Shown here one piece after another: positions 50,794-63,713 of a DNA stretch of 64,000 nt. A program made the translations under genes and the position numbers. Position 1 is the stretch's first letter; the number at the start of each line of letters is the position of its first letter. This stretch comes from Streptomyces sp. WP-1 (lineage in GTDB: Bacteria; Actinomycetota; Actinomycetes; Streptomycetales; Streptomycetaceae): positions 2,728,001 to 2,792,000 of the forward strand of contig NZ_CP123923.1 in the NCBI RefSeq assembly GCF_030450125.1, read 5' to 3'. The notes beneath the pieces were generated by a model, which was given only the letters and a program-made list of their open reading frames with translations, did no database searches and was not told the DNA's origin.

Positions 50794-51543
50794 ATGCTGC
50801 TGCACGACACGGCCCTCGTCTACGGCCGCTACCTCCGCCAGTCCCTCCGCTCCCGCTTCGCCCTGCTCTTCGGCGCCCTCACCCCGCTGCTCTATCTGCT
50901 CTTCTTCGGTCCCCTGCTGACCGGACTGCCGCTGGGCCAGGCGGGCAGCTCCTGGCAGGTGCTGGTGCCGGGGCTGCTGCTGCAACTCGGCCTTTTCGGC
51001 GCCCTGTTCGCGGGGTTCACGATCATCATGGAGAGCGCCAAGGGAGTGGTGGAGCGAATGCGGGTCACCCCGGTCAGCCGGCTCGCGCTGCTGCTCGGCC
51101 GGGTGCTGCGCGACGCCACGGTGTTCGTGTTCCAGGCGGTCCTCCTGGTGCTGGCCGCCGTGGCGATGGGCCTGCGCGCACCCCTCGCGGGGATCCTCAT
51201 CGGCTTCGGGTTCGTCGCCCTGCTCACCCTCTCCCTGGCCTCCCTGTCGTACGCGATGGGGATGAAGGTCCGCACCCCGCAGGAGTTCGGCCCGCTGATC
51301 AACGCGGTGTCGATGCCCTCGATGCTGCTGTCCGGCCTGATGCTCCCGATGTCCCTGGCGCCCGGCTGGCTGGACGTGCTCTCGCACTTCGTGCCGTTCC
51401 GCTACTTGGTGGACGCGATGCGCGACGCCTACGTCGGCCACTACGCCACCGCGCACATGCTCTACGGCGTCCTCGTGGCCGTCGGCTTCGCCGCGCTGGC
51501 CGTGACGGCGGGCACACGGGTGTTCCGGACGGCCGGGGCGTAA
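50794..51543 (+). CDS. ABC-2 type permease, DrrB-like, 249 aa
   Basis: Six helices: RFALLFGALTPLLYLLFFGPLLTGL, VLVPGLLLQLGLFGALFAGFTI, TVFVFQAVLLVLAAVAMGL, GFGFVALLTLSLASLSYAMGM, MPSMLLSGLMLPMSLAPGWLD and LYGVLVAVGFAALAVTAG. The loop ERMRVTPVSRLALLLGRVLRD is the family EAA-like segment. AGGAG lies nine bases upstream. Likely exports a hydrophobic drug or lipid. Confidence 0.92.
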   Translation: MLLHDTALVYGRYLRQSLRSRFALLFGALTPLLYLLFFGPLLTGLPLGQAGSSWQVLVPGLLLQLGLFGALFAGFTIIMESAKGVVERMRVTPVSRLALLLGRVLRDATVFVFQAVLLVLAAVAMGLRAPLAGILIGFGFVALLTLSLASLSYAMGMKVRTPQEFGPLINAVSMPSMLLSGLMLPMSLAPGWLDVLSHFVPFRYLVDAMRDAYVGHYATAHMLYGVLVAVGFAALAVTAGTRVFRTAGA

Positions 51544-51544
51544 C

Positions 51545-51550
51545 TACGCT
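51545..51550 (+). promoter_or_regulatory. -10 element TACGCT of the adenosyltransferase gene
   Basis: TACGCT ends six bases before the ATG at 51557 and overlaps the end of the ABC gene. No ribosome site is present, suggesting a leaderless message. Confidence 0.45.
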
Positions 51551-51556
51551 GGGCCC

Positions 51557-52129
51557 ATGGTCAATCTGACGCGCATCTACACCCGCACCGGCGACAAGGG
51601 CACCACGCACCTCGGTGACATGAGCCGGGTGCCCAAGACGGACCTCAGGATCTCCGCGTACGCGGACTCCAACGAGGCCAACGCGGTCATCGGCACCGCG
51701 ATCGCCCTGGGAGGCCTGGACGAGGAGGTCGTCGCGGTCCTCACCCGCGTGCAGAACGACCTGTTCGACGTGGGCGCGGACCTGTCGACCCCGGTGGCGG
51801 AGAACCCCGAGTACCCCCCGCTGCGGGTCGAGCAGTTCTACGTCGACCGCCTGGAGGCGGACTGCGACCGCTTCAACGAGCAGCTGGAGAAGCTGCGCTC
51901 CTTCATCCTCCCCGGCGGCACCCCGGGCGCGGCCCTCCTCCACCAGGCCTGCACGGTCGTCCGCCGCGCCGAGCGCTCCACCTGGGCGGCCCTGGAGGCG
52001 CACGGCGATGTCATGAACCCCCTCACCGCCACCTACCTCAACCGCCTCTCCGACCTGCTGTTCATCCTGGCCCGCATCGCCAACAAGGCCACCGGCGACG
52101 TGCTGTGGGTACCGGGCGGCGAGCGCTAG
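51557..52129 (+). CDS. PduO-type cob(I)alamin adenosyltransferase, 190 aa
   Basis: It transfers the adenosyl group of ATP to cob(I)alamin, making the cofactor needed by icmA and other B12 mutases. Motifs are YTRTGDKGTTHLGDMSRVPKTD (ATP loop), AYADSNEANAVIGTAIAL, FILPGGTPGAALLHQACTVVRRAER and LNRLSDLLFILAR. It is full length for PduO/MMAB proteins. It lies 13 bp after an ABC exporter but has its own probable leaderless start. Confidence 0.94.
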   Translation: MVNLTRIYTRTGDKGTTHLGDMSRVPKTDLRISAYADSNEANAVIGTAIALGGLDEEVVAVLTRVQNDLFDVGADLSTPVAENPEYPPLRVEQFYVDRLEADCDRFNEQLEKLRSFILPGGTPGAALLHQACTVVRRAERSTWAALEAHGDVMNPLTATYLNRLSDLLFILARIANKATGDVLWVPGGER

Positions 52130-52188
52130 CGCGGGCGCTCCCGCTTCGGGCACCGCCAAGACGCACGTCAGCAGGCCGCTGGGCGACC

Positions 52189-52917
52189 CTAGCCCGCCGA
52201 CTTCACCGTCAGGTCGCCGTTCGTCGTCGACAGGTCCAGGCGGTACCGGCCCGAGGGGTCGTCCTTGAACGCCACCTTCTTGTTGCCGTTGGTGTTGTCC
52301 GCCGATATCCGGTAGGGGGCGGGCGGCACCGTGATCGTGAGGTCTCCGCTGGAGGTGTGCGCCTTGATGTTCTGGGGGGTGGCCGCCTGGACCGTCACCC
52401 CGCCGTTCGACGTCTGCGCGTCCACACCGCTCCTGGCGTTCTTCACGGTGACCCCGCCGTTGGAGGAGCGCAGCTTCACCGCGCCCGTCGCTCCGTTCAC
52501 CGCGATCTCGCCGTTGCCGGTGTGCACGTCGACCGCCGCGACGCCGCTCAGCACGAGGTCGCCGTTGCTGGTGCCGCCGGTCACCGGGAGGGCGGCGGGC
52601 ACCGTCACGTCGTAGTCGACACCGCAGCTGTGGCCGCAGCCGGCGAGGGTCAGGACGCCCTGGTCGACACGGAAGCTGGTGCCGGCCGGCTTGTCGCCGC
52701 GGTAGTTGACCTTGCGGTGCACGGAGATCGCGGCGGCGTCCGGCGATGTCCGCACCTTCACCCCGCCGTTCCCGCTGTCGAGGTGGATCGAGGTCACCTT
52801 CTGGGACACCTTGGCGTCGTCCTCGAAGGTCTTCTGGTCGAGGGCCGAGCACGCGGACAGCCCGCCGACGGTGAGTGCGGCCAGGGCCACGGCAGCAAGG
52901 AAACACGCGCGTCGCAT
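52189..52917 (-). CDS. DUF4097-type beta-helix lipoprotein, 242 aa
   Basis: Lipobox signal AALTVGGLSACS places the protein on the outer face of the membrane. The mature part is a run of short beta repeats ending in -NGGV or -NGDL (DSGNGGVKVRT, GTSNGDLVLSG, HTGNGEIAVNG, RSSNGGVTVKN, QTSNGGVTVQA, HTSSGDLTITV, STTNGDLTVKS), the pattern of DUF4097 adhesin-like proteins. Function unknown. It is divergent from chiC across 231 bp. Confidence 0.9.
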   Translation of the reverse strand: MRRACFLAAVALAALTVGGLSACSALDQKTFEDDAKVSQKVTSIHLDSGNGGVKVRTSPDAAAISVHRKVNYRGDKPAGTSFRVDQGVLTLAGCGHSCGVDYDVTVPAALPVTGGTSNGDLVLSGVAAVDVHTGNGEIAVNGATGAVKLRSSNGGVTVKNARSGVDAQTSNGGVTVQAATPQNIKAHTSSGDLTITVPPAPYRISADNTNGNKKVAFKDDPSGRYRLDLSTTNGDLTVKSAG

Positions 52918-53039
52918 GAAGAATCCCCCGTATACAGCGCATCGGATCGTTGATCGGTCACGACGATCGTACGCAGCCCGCCGCCTGCACTTCGCTGGGG
53001 AAAACCCCCCAATCCAGCGGGGGTGTACAGGAGTTGGAA

Positions 53040-53081
53040 TGGTCCAGACCTATTGACCCGTGGTCCAGACCTTTCTACCCT
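53040..53081 (+). promoter_or_regulatory. chiC promoter with two dre-like direct repeats
   Basis: TGGTCCAGACCT occurs at 53040-53051 and 53061-53072, 21 bp apart. TTGACC (53053-53058), 17 bases and TACCCT (53076-53081) make a promoter interleaved with them. Such 12-bp repeats are established in Streptomyces chitinase promoters, and the core TGGTC-n2-GACC is the DasR (dre) consensus, giving control by N-acetylglucosamine. Confidence 0.85.
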
Positions 53082-53148
53082 CGCAGCACCGTGGGCATGA
53101 AGGCTCAGTCATGCCCCCTGTCACCCCCACTACCGAGGGAGGCGCTCG

Positions 53149-54984
<1,836 letters not shown>

Positions 54985-55006
54985 TTCTCGTCAACTGCAC
55001 GACGCG

Positions 55007-55453
55007 CTAAGCCACATTGACGCGCTGACCGGGCGGGGCTGCTTCCAGCCACGCGAGAAAACCGGTCAGCGCGTCTTCGCTCATGGCGAGTTCGAGGCGC
55101 GTGCCCCGGTGGACGCAGGCGAGGATCACCGCGTCGGACAGCAGCGCCAGTTCCTCCTCGCCCTCGGGCAGCCGACGGCCGGCCACCTCGATCTGGGCGC
55201 GTTCCAGGACGCGGCGCGGGCGGATGGCGTAGGAGAAGACCCGGTACCACTCGATGCGGTCGCCGTTGTAGCGGGCGACGCCGTAGCTCCAGCCCTTGCC
55301 GCCCGTGTCCGGTTTCTCGGCCACGTCCCAGCGCAGGGAGCAGTCGAAGGTCCCGCCCGAGCGCTGGATCAGCCGGCGGCGCAGGCCGAACAGAAACAGC
55401 CCGACCACCACGAGCGCGACCACGATCCCGCACACAGTCAGAGCGAGGACCAT
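55007..55453 (-). CDS. DUF2550 family protein, 148 aa
   Basis: One membrane helix at the N-terminus (VLALTVCGIVVALVVVGLFLFGL), then a soluble domain with SGGTFDCSLRWDVAE, GWSYGVARYNGDRIEWYRVFSYAIRPRRVLER and LSDAVILACVHRG. DUF2550 genes regularly follow atpC in actinobacteria; function unknown. The ATG at 55453 has AGGAGG nine bases upstream, better than the GTG at 55459 (three bases). The chiC gene ends only 22 bp away, convergent. Confidence 0.9.
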   Translation of the reverse strand: MVLALTVCGIVVALVVVGLFLFGLRRRLIQRSGGTFDCSLRWDVAEKPDTGGKGWSYGVARYNGDRIEWYRVFSYAIRPRRVLERAQIEVAGRRLPEGEEELALLSDAVILACVHRGTRLELAMSEDALTGFLAWLEAAPPGQRVNVA

Positions 55454-55533
55454 CGGCACCGACCTCCTCGTCTCCTAGGTAGGGAACTGCTTCTACTACT
55501 GAGTAATGAAACGGAAAAAACACCTACATCTGC

Positions 55534-55580
55534 CTCAGCCGCGACCGGCACCGGATTGCTCCGGGCCGGCCGCGGCTGAG
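55534..55580 (-). terminator. Terminator of the atp operon
   Basis: CTCAGCCGCG and CGCGGCTGAG (10 bp) extended by an inner CCGGC/GCCGG, starting 27 bases past the atpC stop. Confidence 0.88.
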
Positions 55581-55606
55581 TGATGTCAACGTACCGCGCG
55601 GCTGGT

Positions 55607-55981
55607 TCAGCGCGCGGTCGCCGCACGAAGTCGGACGTCCGCGCGGCGCTCGGCGGCGGCGTCGCCCTCCGCCTTCGCGCGCTCCAGCTCCCGCTCCGTG
55701 CGCTGGACATCGATCTCGTCCGACAGCTCGGCGATCTCGGCCAGCAGGGACAGCTTGTTGTCCGCGAACGAGACGAAACCGCCGTGCACCGCGGCGACGA
55801 CCGTTCCGCCATCACTCGTACGGATGGTCACCGGGCCCGACTCCAGCACACCGAGCAGCGGCTGGTGACCGGGCATGACGCCGATGTCGCCGGACGTGGT
55901 GCGCGCGACGACCAGGGTGGCCTCGCCGGACCAGACCTGGCGGTCCGCGGCGACCAGCTCGACGTGCAGCTCAGCAGCCAA
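55607..55981 (-). CDS. atpC: F1 ATP synthase epsilon subunit, 124 aa, TTG start
   Basis: Central-stalk subunit. N-terminal beta-sandwich ELHVELVAADRQVWSGEATLVVARTTSGDIGVMPGHQPLLGVLESG and the helical C-terminus RTERELERAKAEGDAAAERRADVRLRAATAR are normal. The only start that fits is TTG at 55981, with GAGGAG about seven bases upstream. A hairpin in the 110-bp gap after atpD may reduce its expression. Confidence 0.94.
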   Translation of the reverse strand: MAAELHVELVAADRQVWSGEATLVVARTTSGDIGVMPGHQPLLGVLESGPVTIRTSDGGTVVAAVHGGFVSFADNKLSLLAEIAELSDEIDVQRTERELERAKAEGDAAAERRADVRLRAATAR

Positions 55982-56049
55982 GGGTGGCTCCTCGGGTCAC
56001 CACCCGGCAGGGGTGCCGGGTGTTGGGGTCAATTCTAGTGGGCGTTGCG

Positions 56050-56076
56050 GAGGGGGCGGGACGCGCCCGCCCCCTC
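56050..56076 (-). terminator. Hairpin between atpD and atpC
   Basis: GAGGGGGCGGG and CCCGCCCCCTC (11 bp, perfect) with a 5-base loop, 16 bases past the atpD stop. It is likely a partial terminator or RNA-processing site. Confidence 0.7.
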
Positions 56077-56091
56077 ACATGAGCACGAGGC

Positions 56092-58445
<2,354 letters not shown>

Positions 58446-58466
58446 GAGTCAGGTCCCTTCCTTACG

Positions 58467-60059
58467 TCACTTGGCGGCAGCGGCAGGAGTGTCCTCGCCG
58501 AGCAGCTTGCCGTCCGAGGTCTCGAACTGCTTCTTGAACTCGGCCACCGCGTCGTCGATCGCCTGGATCGTGTCGTTCGACATCTTGGCGCCCTCCTTGA
58601 TGGAGGTCATCAGGCCCTGGTGCTTGCGGTGCAGGAAGTCCAGCAGCTCCCGCTCGAAGCGGCGGATGTCGACGACCGGGACCTCGTCCATACGGCCGTT
58701 GGTGCCGGCCCACACGGAGACGACCTGGTCCTCGGTGGCCATCGGCTGGTACTGGTCCTGCTTCAGCAGCTCGACCATGCGCTGACCGCGCTCCAGCTGC
58801 GACTTCGAGGCCGCGTCCAGGTCGGAACCGAAGGCGGCGAACGCCTCCAGCTCACGGAACTGGGCGAGGTCCACACGAAGGCGGCCGGAGACCTGGCGCA
58901 TCGCCTTGTGCTGGGCGGAGCCACCGACTCGGGAGACCGAGATACCGACGTTCAGCGCGGGACGCTGACCGGCGTTGAACAGGTCCGACTCCAGGAAGCA
59001 CTGGCCGTCGGTGATGGAGATGACGTTGGTCGGGATGAACGCCGAGACGTCGTTGGCCTTGGTCTCGACGATCGGCAGACCGGTCATCGAACCGGCACCC
59101 ATCTCGTCGGAGAGCTTGGCGCAGCGCTCCAGCAGACGCGAGTGCAGGTAGAAGACGTCACCCGGGTAGGCCTCACGGCCCGGCGGGCGGCGCAGCAGCA
59201 GGGACACGGCGCGGTAGGCGTCGGCCTGCTTCGAGAGGTCGTCGAAGATGATGAGGACGTGCTTGCCCTCGTACATCCACTGCTGACCGATGGCCGAACC
59301 GGTGTACGGCGCAAGGTACTTGAAGCCGGCCGGGTCGGACGCCGGGGCGGCGACGATGGTCGTGTACTCCAGCGCGCCGTTCTCCTCCAGCGAGCGGCGA
59401 ACGCCCGCGATGGTGGAGCCCTTCTGGCCGATGGCGACGTAGATGCAGCGGACCTGCTTCTTCGGGTCGCCGGTGCGCCAGTTGTCGCGCTGGTTGATGA
59501 TGGTGTCGACGGCCAGGGCGGTCTTGCCGGTCTGGCGGTCACCGATGATCAGCTGACGCTGACCACGGCCGATCGGGGTCATCGCGTCGACGGCCTTGTA
59601 GCCGGTCTCCATCGGCTCGTGCACCGACTTGCGCTGCATGACCGTGGGGGCCTGCAGCTCAAGGGCGCGGCGGCCGGACGTCTCGATCTCGCCGAGGCCG
59701 TCGATCGGGTTGCCGAGCGGGTCGACAACACGGCCGAGGTAGCCCTCGCCGACCGCGACGGAGAGCACCTCACCGGTACGCGTGACCGGCTGGCCCTCCT
59801 CGACGCCGCTGAACTCGCCGAGGACGACGGCACCGATCTCGCGCTCCTCGAGGTTGAGGGCGAGGCCGAGGGTGCCGTCCTCGAACTTCAGCAGTTCGTT
59901 GGCCATGGCCGAGGGAAGACCCTCGATCTTCGCGATGCCGTCGCCGGCGACGGTGACCGTACCGACCTCCTCGCGCGAGGCCGCGTCCGGCTTGTACGAC
60001 TGGACGAAGTTCTCCAGCGCGTCCCGGATCTCCTCCGGCCGGATCGTGAGCTCCGCCAT
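58467..60059 (-). CDS. atpA: F1 ATP synthase alpha subunit, 530 aa
   Basis: Non-catalytic nucleotide-binding subunit: [75 protein letters not shown] and the Arg finger region [16 protein letters not shown]. A C-terminal extension ([22 protein letters not shown]) is typical of actinobacteria. The ATG at 60059 has AGGGA seven bases upstream. A 160-bp gap separates it from atpH, large for this operon. Confidence 0.97.
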   Translation of the reverse strand: MAELTIRPEEIRDALENFVQSYKPDAASREEVGTVTVAGDGIAKIEGLPSAMANELLKFEDGTLGLALNLEEREIGAVVLGEFSGVEEGQPVTRTGEVLSVAVGEGYLGRVVDPLGNPIDGLGEIETSGRRALELQAPTVMQRKSVHEPMETGYKAVDAMTPIGRGQRQLIIGDRQTGKTALAVDTIINQRDNWRTGDPKKQVRCIYVAIGQKGSTIAGVRRSLEENGALEYTTIVAAPASDPAGFKYLAPYTGSAIGQQWMYEGKHVLIIFDDLSKQADAYRAVSLLLRRPPGREAYPGDVFYLHSRLLERCAKLSDEMGAGSMTGLPIVETKANDVSAFIPTNVISITDGQCFLESDLFNAGQRPALNVGISVSRVGGSAQHKAMRQVSGRLRVDLAQFRELEAFAAFGSDLDAASKSQLERGQRMVELLKQDQYQPMATEDQVVSVWAGTNGRMDEVPVVDIRRFERELLDFLHRKHQGLMTSIKEGAKMSNDTIQAIDDAVAEFKKQFETSDGKLLGEDTPAAAAK

Positions 60060-60219
60060 CTGGGTTCCCTGCTCTCCTTGTTGGGCCCGAAGTTTCACTT
60101 TGGGGGGATGGGGACTCCCCCCAACAGGAGGTGAATCCTCTGCACGGCCCAACCAGGGCCGTATGTACGTACTGCTATTACTCGGTATGTCGAGGTGCTG
60201 CGTCGCTGGCGCGTCGCCG

Positions 60220-61035
60220 CTAGCCCGCCATGCGGCGGCCGGCCTCGTCCAGTCGGTCCGCGAGCGAACCGTTGATGACCTCGTCACCGACCTGTACCCG
60301 CATACCGCCGACGACGTCGGGGTCCACGTCCAGGTTGAGGTGGATCCGGCGGCCGTAGAGCTTGCCGAGGGCGGCGCCGAGGCGCTGCTTCTGGGTGTCG
60401 CTCAGCGGTACCGCCGAGGTGACGACGGCGACCAGACGGTCCCGGCGCTCCGCGGCCAGCTTGGACAGGGACTCCAGTCCCGCTTCCAGGCTACGACCAC
60501 GCGGCGCGGCCACGAGGCGCACGACCAGTCGCTCGGTGGCGGGCTTGGCCCGTCCGCCCAGCAGCCGGTGGAGCAGCTCGGTCTTGGCCCCGGCGCCCGC
60601 GGTGCGGTCGGTCAGGGCGGCGCGCAGCTCGGTGCTGGAGGAGACGATCCGGCCGAACCGGAACAGCTCGTCCTCGACCTCGTCGAGGTTGCCACGCTTC
60701 TCCGCGGCGGTGAGGTCGGCGATGTCCGCCAGCTGCTCCGTCGCGTACACCAGGTCGCGGGGCTGCGACCAGCGGGCGCGGGCCAATCCAGCCACCAGGT
60801 CGACGGTCACGCCGCTGACCTGGGCGCCGAGCAGGCGCTGGACCAGTTCCGCCTTGGCCTCTCCGGACTGCGCCGGGTCGGTGAGAACCCGGCGCAGGCC
60901 GGCCTCGCGGTCGAGCAGCGCGGTGACGGCCGCCAGCTCGTCGGCGAGCGTGGCCGCGTCCACGGACGTGGAGTCCGTCAGCGCGTCGAGACGCTCCCGT
61001 GCGGCTGCCAGGGCCTCGCGGCTCGCTCCGTTCAT
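60220..61035 (-). CDS. atpH: F1 ATP synthase delta subunit, 271 aa
   Basis: Peripheral-stalk subunit; actinobacterial delta is longer (about 270) than in most bacteria (about 180), as here. The conserved C-terminus reads [41 protein letters not shown]. It overlaps atpF by four bases (ATGA). Confidence 0.95.
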   Translation of the reverse strand: MNGASREALAAARERLDALTDSTSVDAATLADELAAVTALLDREAGLRRVLTDPAQSGEAKAELVQRLLGAQVSGVTVDLVAGLARARWSQPRDLVYATEQLADIADLTAAEKRGNLDEVEDELFRFGRIVSSSTELRAALTDRTAGAGAKTELLHRLLGGRAKPATERLVVRLVAAPRGRSLEAGLESLSKLAAERRDRLVAVVTSAVPLSDTQKQRLGAALGKLYGRRIHLNLDVDPDVVGGMRVQVGDEVINGSLADRLDEAGRRMAG

Positions 61036-61577
61036 CGCGCGGCCTCGGCCTTCTCCTCGAGTTCGTCGAGGAAGCGGTCGATCACACGGCTCTGCCGGGC
61101 GTGGTCCTCGAGGGACTCGCCGACGAGCTTGCCGGCCAGGTCGGTGGCGAGCTTGCCGACGTCCTGGCGCAGCGTGGACGCGGCGGCCTTGCGGTCGGCC
61201 TCGATCTGGGCGTGACCGGCGGCGACGATCTCCTCGCGCTGCCGCTGGCCCTCGGCCCGCATCTCGGCGATGAGCGTGGCACCCTGCTCCTGCGCCTCCT
61301 GACGCAGTCGCGCGGCCTCGTGCCGTGCCTCGGCGAGCTGGGCCTTGTACTGCTCAAGGACGCTCTGGGCCTCGGTCTGCGCGGCCTCGGCCTTTTCGAT
61401 ACCGCCCTCGATGGCCTCGCGACGCTCTTCCAGAACCTTGTTGATGTTCGGGAGGAGCTTCTTGGCGAGGAAGCCGAAGACGATGACGAAGGCGATCAGG
61501 CCGATGACGAGCTCCGGCCACGGCGGAATGAGAGGGTTCTCCTTCTCCGCCGCAAACTGAACCCATGAGTGGGTCAT
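61032..61577 (-). CDS. atpF: F0 ATP synthase subunit b, 181 aa
   Basis: One N-terminal helix (WPELVIGLIAFVIVFGFLAKKLLPNINKVLEERR) followed by a long right-handed coiled coil rich in Glu, Ala and Gln. It forms the stator dimer holding F1. Confidence 0.96.
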   Translation of the reverse strand: MTHSWVQFAAEKENPLIPPWPELVIGLIAFVIVFGFLAKKLLPNINKVLEERREAIEGGIEKAEAAQTEAQSVLEQYKAQLAEARHEAARLRQEAQEQGATLIAEMRAEGQRQREEIVAAGHAQIEADRKAAASTLRQDVGKLATDLAGKLVGESLEDHARQSRVIDRFLDELEEKAEAAR

Positions 61578-61618
61578 CTCAGTGCCTTTCGTCGAATGGG
61601 CTGTCGCTGTCGTTCGAC

Positions 61619-61846
61619 TCAGGAGTAGACGAACGGCATGACGAGGCCGATGAGGGCCAGCGCCTCACAGAACGCGAAGCCGAGGATCTGGTTGGAGCGG
61701 ATCAGGCCCGCCGCCTCGGGCTGACGCGCGAGAGCCTGCGTGCCGTTACCGAAGATGATGCCGACGCCGACGCCGGGGCCGATGGCCGAAAGGCCGTAAC
61801 CGACGGAGCTGAGCGAACCAGTGACAGCGGCAAGGGTCTGGGACAT
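61619..61846 (-). CDS. atpE: F0 ATP synthase subunit c, 75 aa
   Basis: Two-helix hairpin of the rotor ring: SSVGYGLSAIGPGVGVGIIFGNG, loop ARQPEA, and ILGFAFCEALALIGLVMPF, with proton-carrying Glu61. Confidence 0.97.
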   Translation of the reverse strand: MSQTLAAVTGSLSSVGYGLSAIGPGVGVGIIFGNGTQALARQPEAAGLIRSNQILGFAFCEALALIGLVMPFVYS

Positions 61847-61921
61847 GCCAGTTCTTCCTTTTCTTTACGGACCGGTGGGGGGTTGGCCACCGGACGACCA
61901 GGGGTTTCGGGGCGGAGTGGC

Positions 61922-62746
61922 TCAGTGGTGCTCGGCGAGCGCGCCCTGGATGTAGGAGCAGGTCAGCAGGACGAAGACGTACGCCTGGACGGCCTGGATG
62001 AACAGCTCGAAGGCGGTCATGACGATCGTCATCACGAACGAGACGCCGGCGTAGGCGATACCGATGCCGTTCAGCATGTACCAGCTCGCGATCGTGAAGA
62101 GCACGATCAGCGTGTGGCCGGCGAACATGTTCGCGAAGAGTCGGACGGCGTGGGTGAAGGGGCGGACCAGCAGGTTCGAGAACAGCTCGATGACCATGGC
62201 CAGCGGCAGCACCGCGCCGAGCGACTTGTCGTAGCCCGTGAAGTTCTTGAAGGCGCCGACGAAACCGTGCCGCTTGAAGGTGAGCGAGACCCAGAGGACG
62301 TAGACGATCGCGGCCAGCGCTGCCGGGTAGGCGATGATCGCCGTCACCGGGAACTGGGCGACCGGGATGATCGACCAGATGTTCATCATCCAGACGAAGA
62401 AGAAGAGAGAGACGATCAGAGGTACGTACTTCTCTCCTTCCTTCTTGCCGATGGTCTCGTAGACGACACCGCGGCGCACGAAGTCGTAGCCGGCCTCGCC
62501 GACCATCTGGAGCTTGCCCGGAACGACCTTGGCCTTGCCGAAGGCGGACCAGAAGAAGCCCACGACGATGATGGAGCCGAGCAGGGCGAGGAGCATCGGC
62601 TTGTTGAAGTACAGGCCGTTCGTGTCCCCCCAGATCGGCTCGAAGAGGAACGAATGCAGGCCCGGAGCGACGGTCCCGAAGCCGCACCCGCTGAACAGGT
62701 GGCAGCTCGAGTCGAAAGCGAGCGTCTGCGTCGGATCAGCACTCAC
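61922..62746 (-). CDS. atpB: F0 ATP synthase subunit a, 274 aa
   Basis: Proton channel subunit. The conserved helix with the essential Arg, NLLVRPFTHAVRLFANMFAGH, is present, as is AFELFIQAVQAYVFVLLTCSYI. I chose the GTG at 62746 because AAGGAG lies exactly six bases upstream; an in-frame ATG at 62761 would place that site inside the gene. The gap to atpI is 225 bp, so an internal promoter or processing is possible. Confidence 0.94.
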   Translation of the reverse strand: MSADPTQTLAFDSSCHLFSGCGFGTVAPGLHSFLFEPIWGDTNGLYFNKPMLLALLGSIIVVGFFWSAFGKAKVVPGKLQMVGEAGYDFVRRGVVYETIGKKEGEKYVPLIVSLFFFVWMMNIWSIIPVAQFPVTAIIAYPAALAAIVYVLWVSLTFKRHGFVGAFKNFTGYDKSLGAVLPLAMVIELFSNLLVRPFTHAVRLFANMFAGHTLIVLFTIASWYMLNGIGIAYAGVSFVMTIVMTAFELFIQAVQAYVFVLLTCSYIQGALAEHH

Positions 62747-62971
62747 CGCGGGCTCCTTCATCGTGGCGCATAGGTACGGCAACCTCGTTGTGTCGGCGCG
62801 GCGTGCGGCCGCGGGTCGGCACGGGACTGGTGTGACGGATGTGGGGGCGGCTGGGGGGCATCTCGCCTCGCGATCGGACAGGCGTCAGCTCAGATGCCCG
62901 CGCCCGCGATGCCGCAGTTGGCACCGGACGATAGCAGCATGCGTGCTGCGCCTTTATCCCGGCCCTACCTC

Positions 62972-63412
62972 TCACGACGAACGCCCTGTCTTTTCGGGCT
63001 TGTCACCCGAGGACGAGGCGTCCGGTTCGACGTAGAGGGTCTTGGCCTTCATGTGCGCACGCGTCTGTGCGCCGATCCACGTAAGGGTGGCGAGCACAAG
63101 CGTGATGGCGAAGGCGCGCGGGTTGAAGAGCGTGGTGTTCTTGAACAGTGCGACGAAGATGACCATCAGCAGCAGCTGGGCCGCGTAGAGCATCAGGCCC
63201 ATCATCTGGAACAGCTGCGGAAAAGACTTGGCGGTGCGCTGGAGCACGTACAGACCGAGCCCCATGAACACGATCACGACCAGCGTCCCGACGACTGCCC
63301 CGATCGCTCCCTTGCCACCCGCGACCACACCACTGACGACGGCGGCGAGCGCGCCGACGACAGCCGTGGGTACGGCGGCCTGGGCAAGGATCCGGGCGTC
63401 AGAAGACGGCAT
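62972..63412 (-). CDS. atpI: AtpI-like ATP synthase assembly protein, 146 aa
   Basis: First gene of the atp operon. Four helices: AVPTAVVGALAAVVSGVVA, GAIGAVVGTLVVIVFMGLGLYVL, LFQMMGLMLYAAQLLLMVIFVAL and NPRAFAITLVLATLTWIGAQTRA. Helps assemble the c-ring in other bacteria. The ATG at 63412 has GGAG nine bases upstream; an ATG at 63451 that directly follows a TACGCT element is an alternative and would add 13 residues. Confidence 0.9.
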   Translation of the reverse strand: MPSSDARILAQAAVPTAVVGALAAVVSGVVAGGKGAIGAVVGTLVVIVFMGLGLYVLQRTAKSFPQLFQMMGLMLYAAQLLLMVIFVALFKNTTLFNPRAFAITLVLATLTWIGAQTRAHMKAKTLYVEPDASSSGDKPEKTGRSS

Positions 63413-63496
63413 GGCGGCAACTCCGCTTTCACAGGGGGCAGGTGTCGTCATGGACGAGCGTAGTCCCGGGCTGAGTGAACGAGATCTCACACCAAA

Positions 63497-63516
63497 GGAC
63501 CGTCGCACTACGGTCC
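63497..63516. promoter_or_regulatory. Perfect inverted repeat in the atp leader
   Basis: GGACCGT and ACGGTCC are separated by six bases, between the Rex-like box and atpI. It could be an operator or a leader hairpin. Confidence 0.45.
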
Positions 63517-63536
63517 GTCGGCTCTATCCGGGGTTC

Positions 63537-63554
63537 TCGTGAACAGTATCACAA
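63537..63554. promoter_or_regulatory. Rex-like operator upstream of the atp operon
   Basis: TCGTGAACAGTATCACAA matches the Rex consensus TTGTGAACGCGTTCACAA at all outer positions except one, with divergence only in the centre. Rex senses NADH/NAD+ and represses respiratory genes in Streptomyces. Confidence 0.6.
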
Positions 63555-63713
63555 ACTATTTGATGAGGTCTTTACCTGGTAGGTGTGCTTGCTGTCACAC
63601 ATGAGAGTGACTCTGCACGTCTGATCAGAAACCAAGCCGCTTTGTCTGGTATTAGGGATCTTTGCTCCCCCACGACTTGGCAATGCTCTAGTCAGATTCT
63701 TACCTTGCCCGCT

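Larger units (their letters stand above)
63413..63713. other. Regulatory region of the atp operon
   Basis: No gene. It holds an inverted repeat GGACCGT-n6-ACGGTCC (63497-63516), a Rex-like box (63537-63554), and GTGTG-n8-CACAC (63583-63600). The block 63540-63700 is AT-rich for this genome, with several possible -10 elements on the minus strand (for example GATACT overlapping the Rex-like box). Confidence 0.6.
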
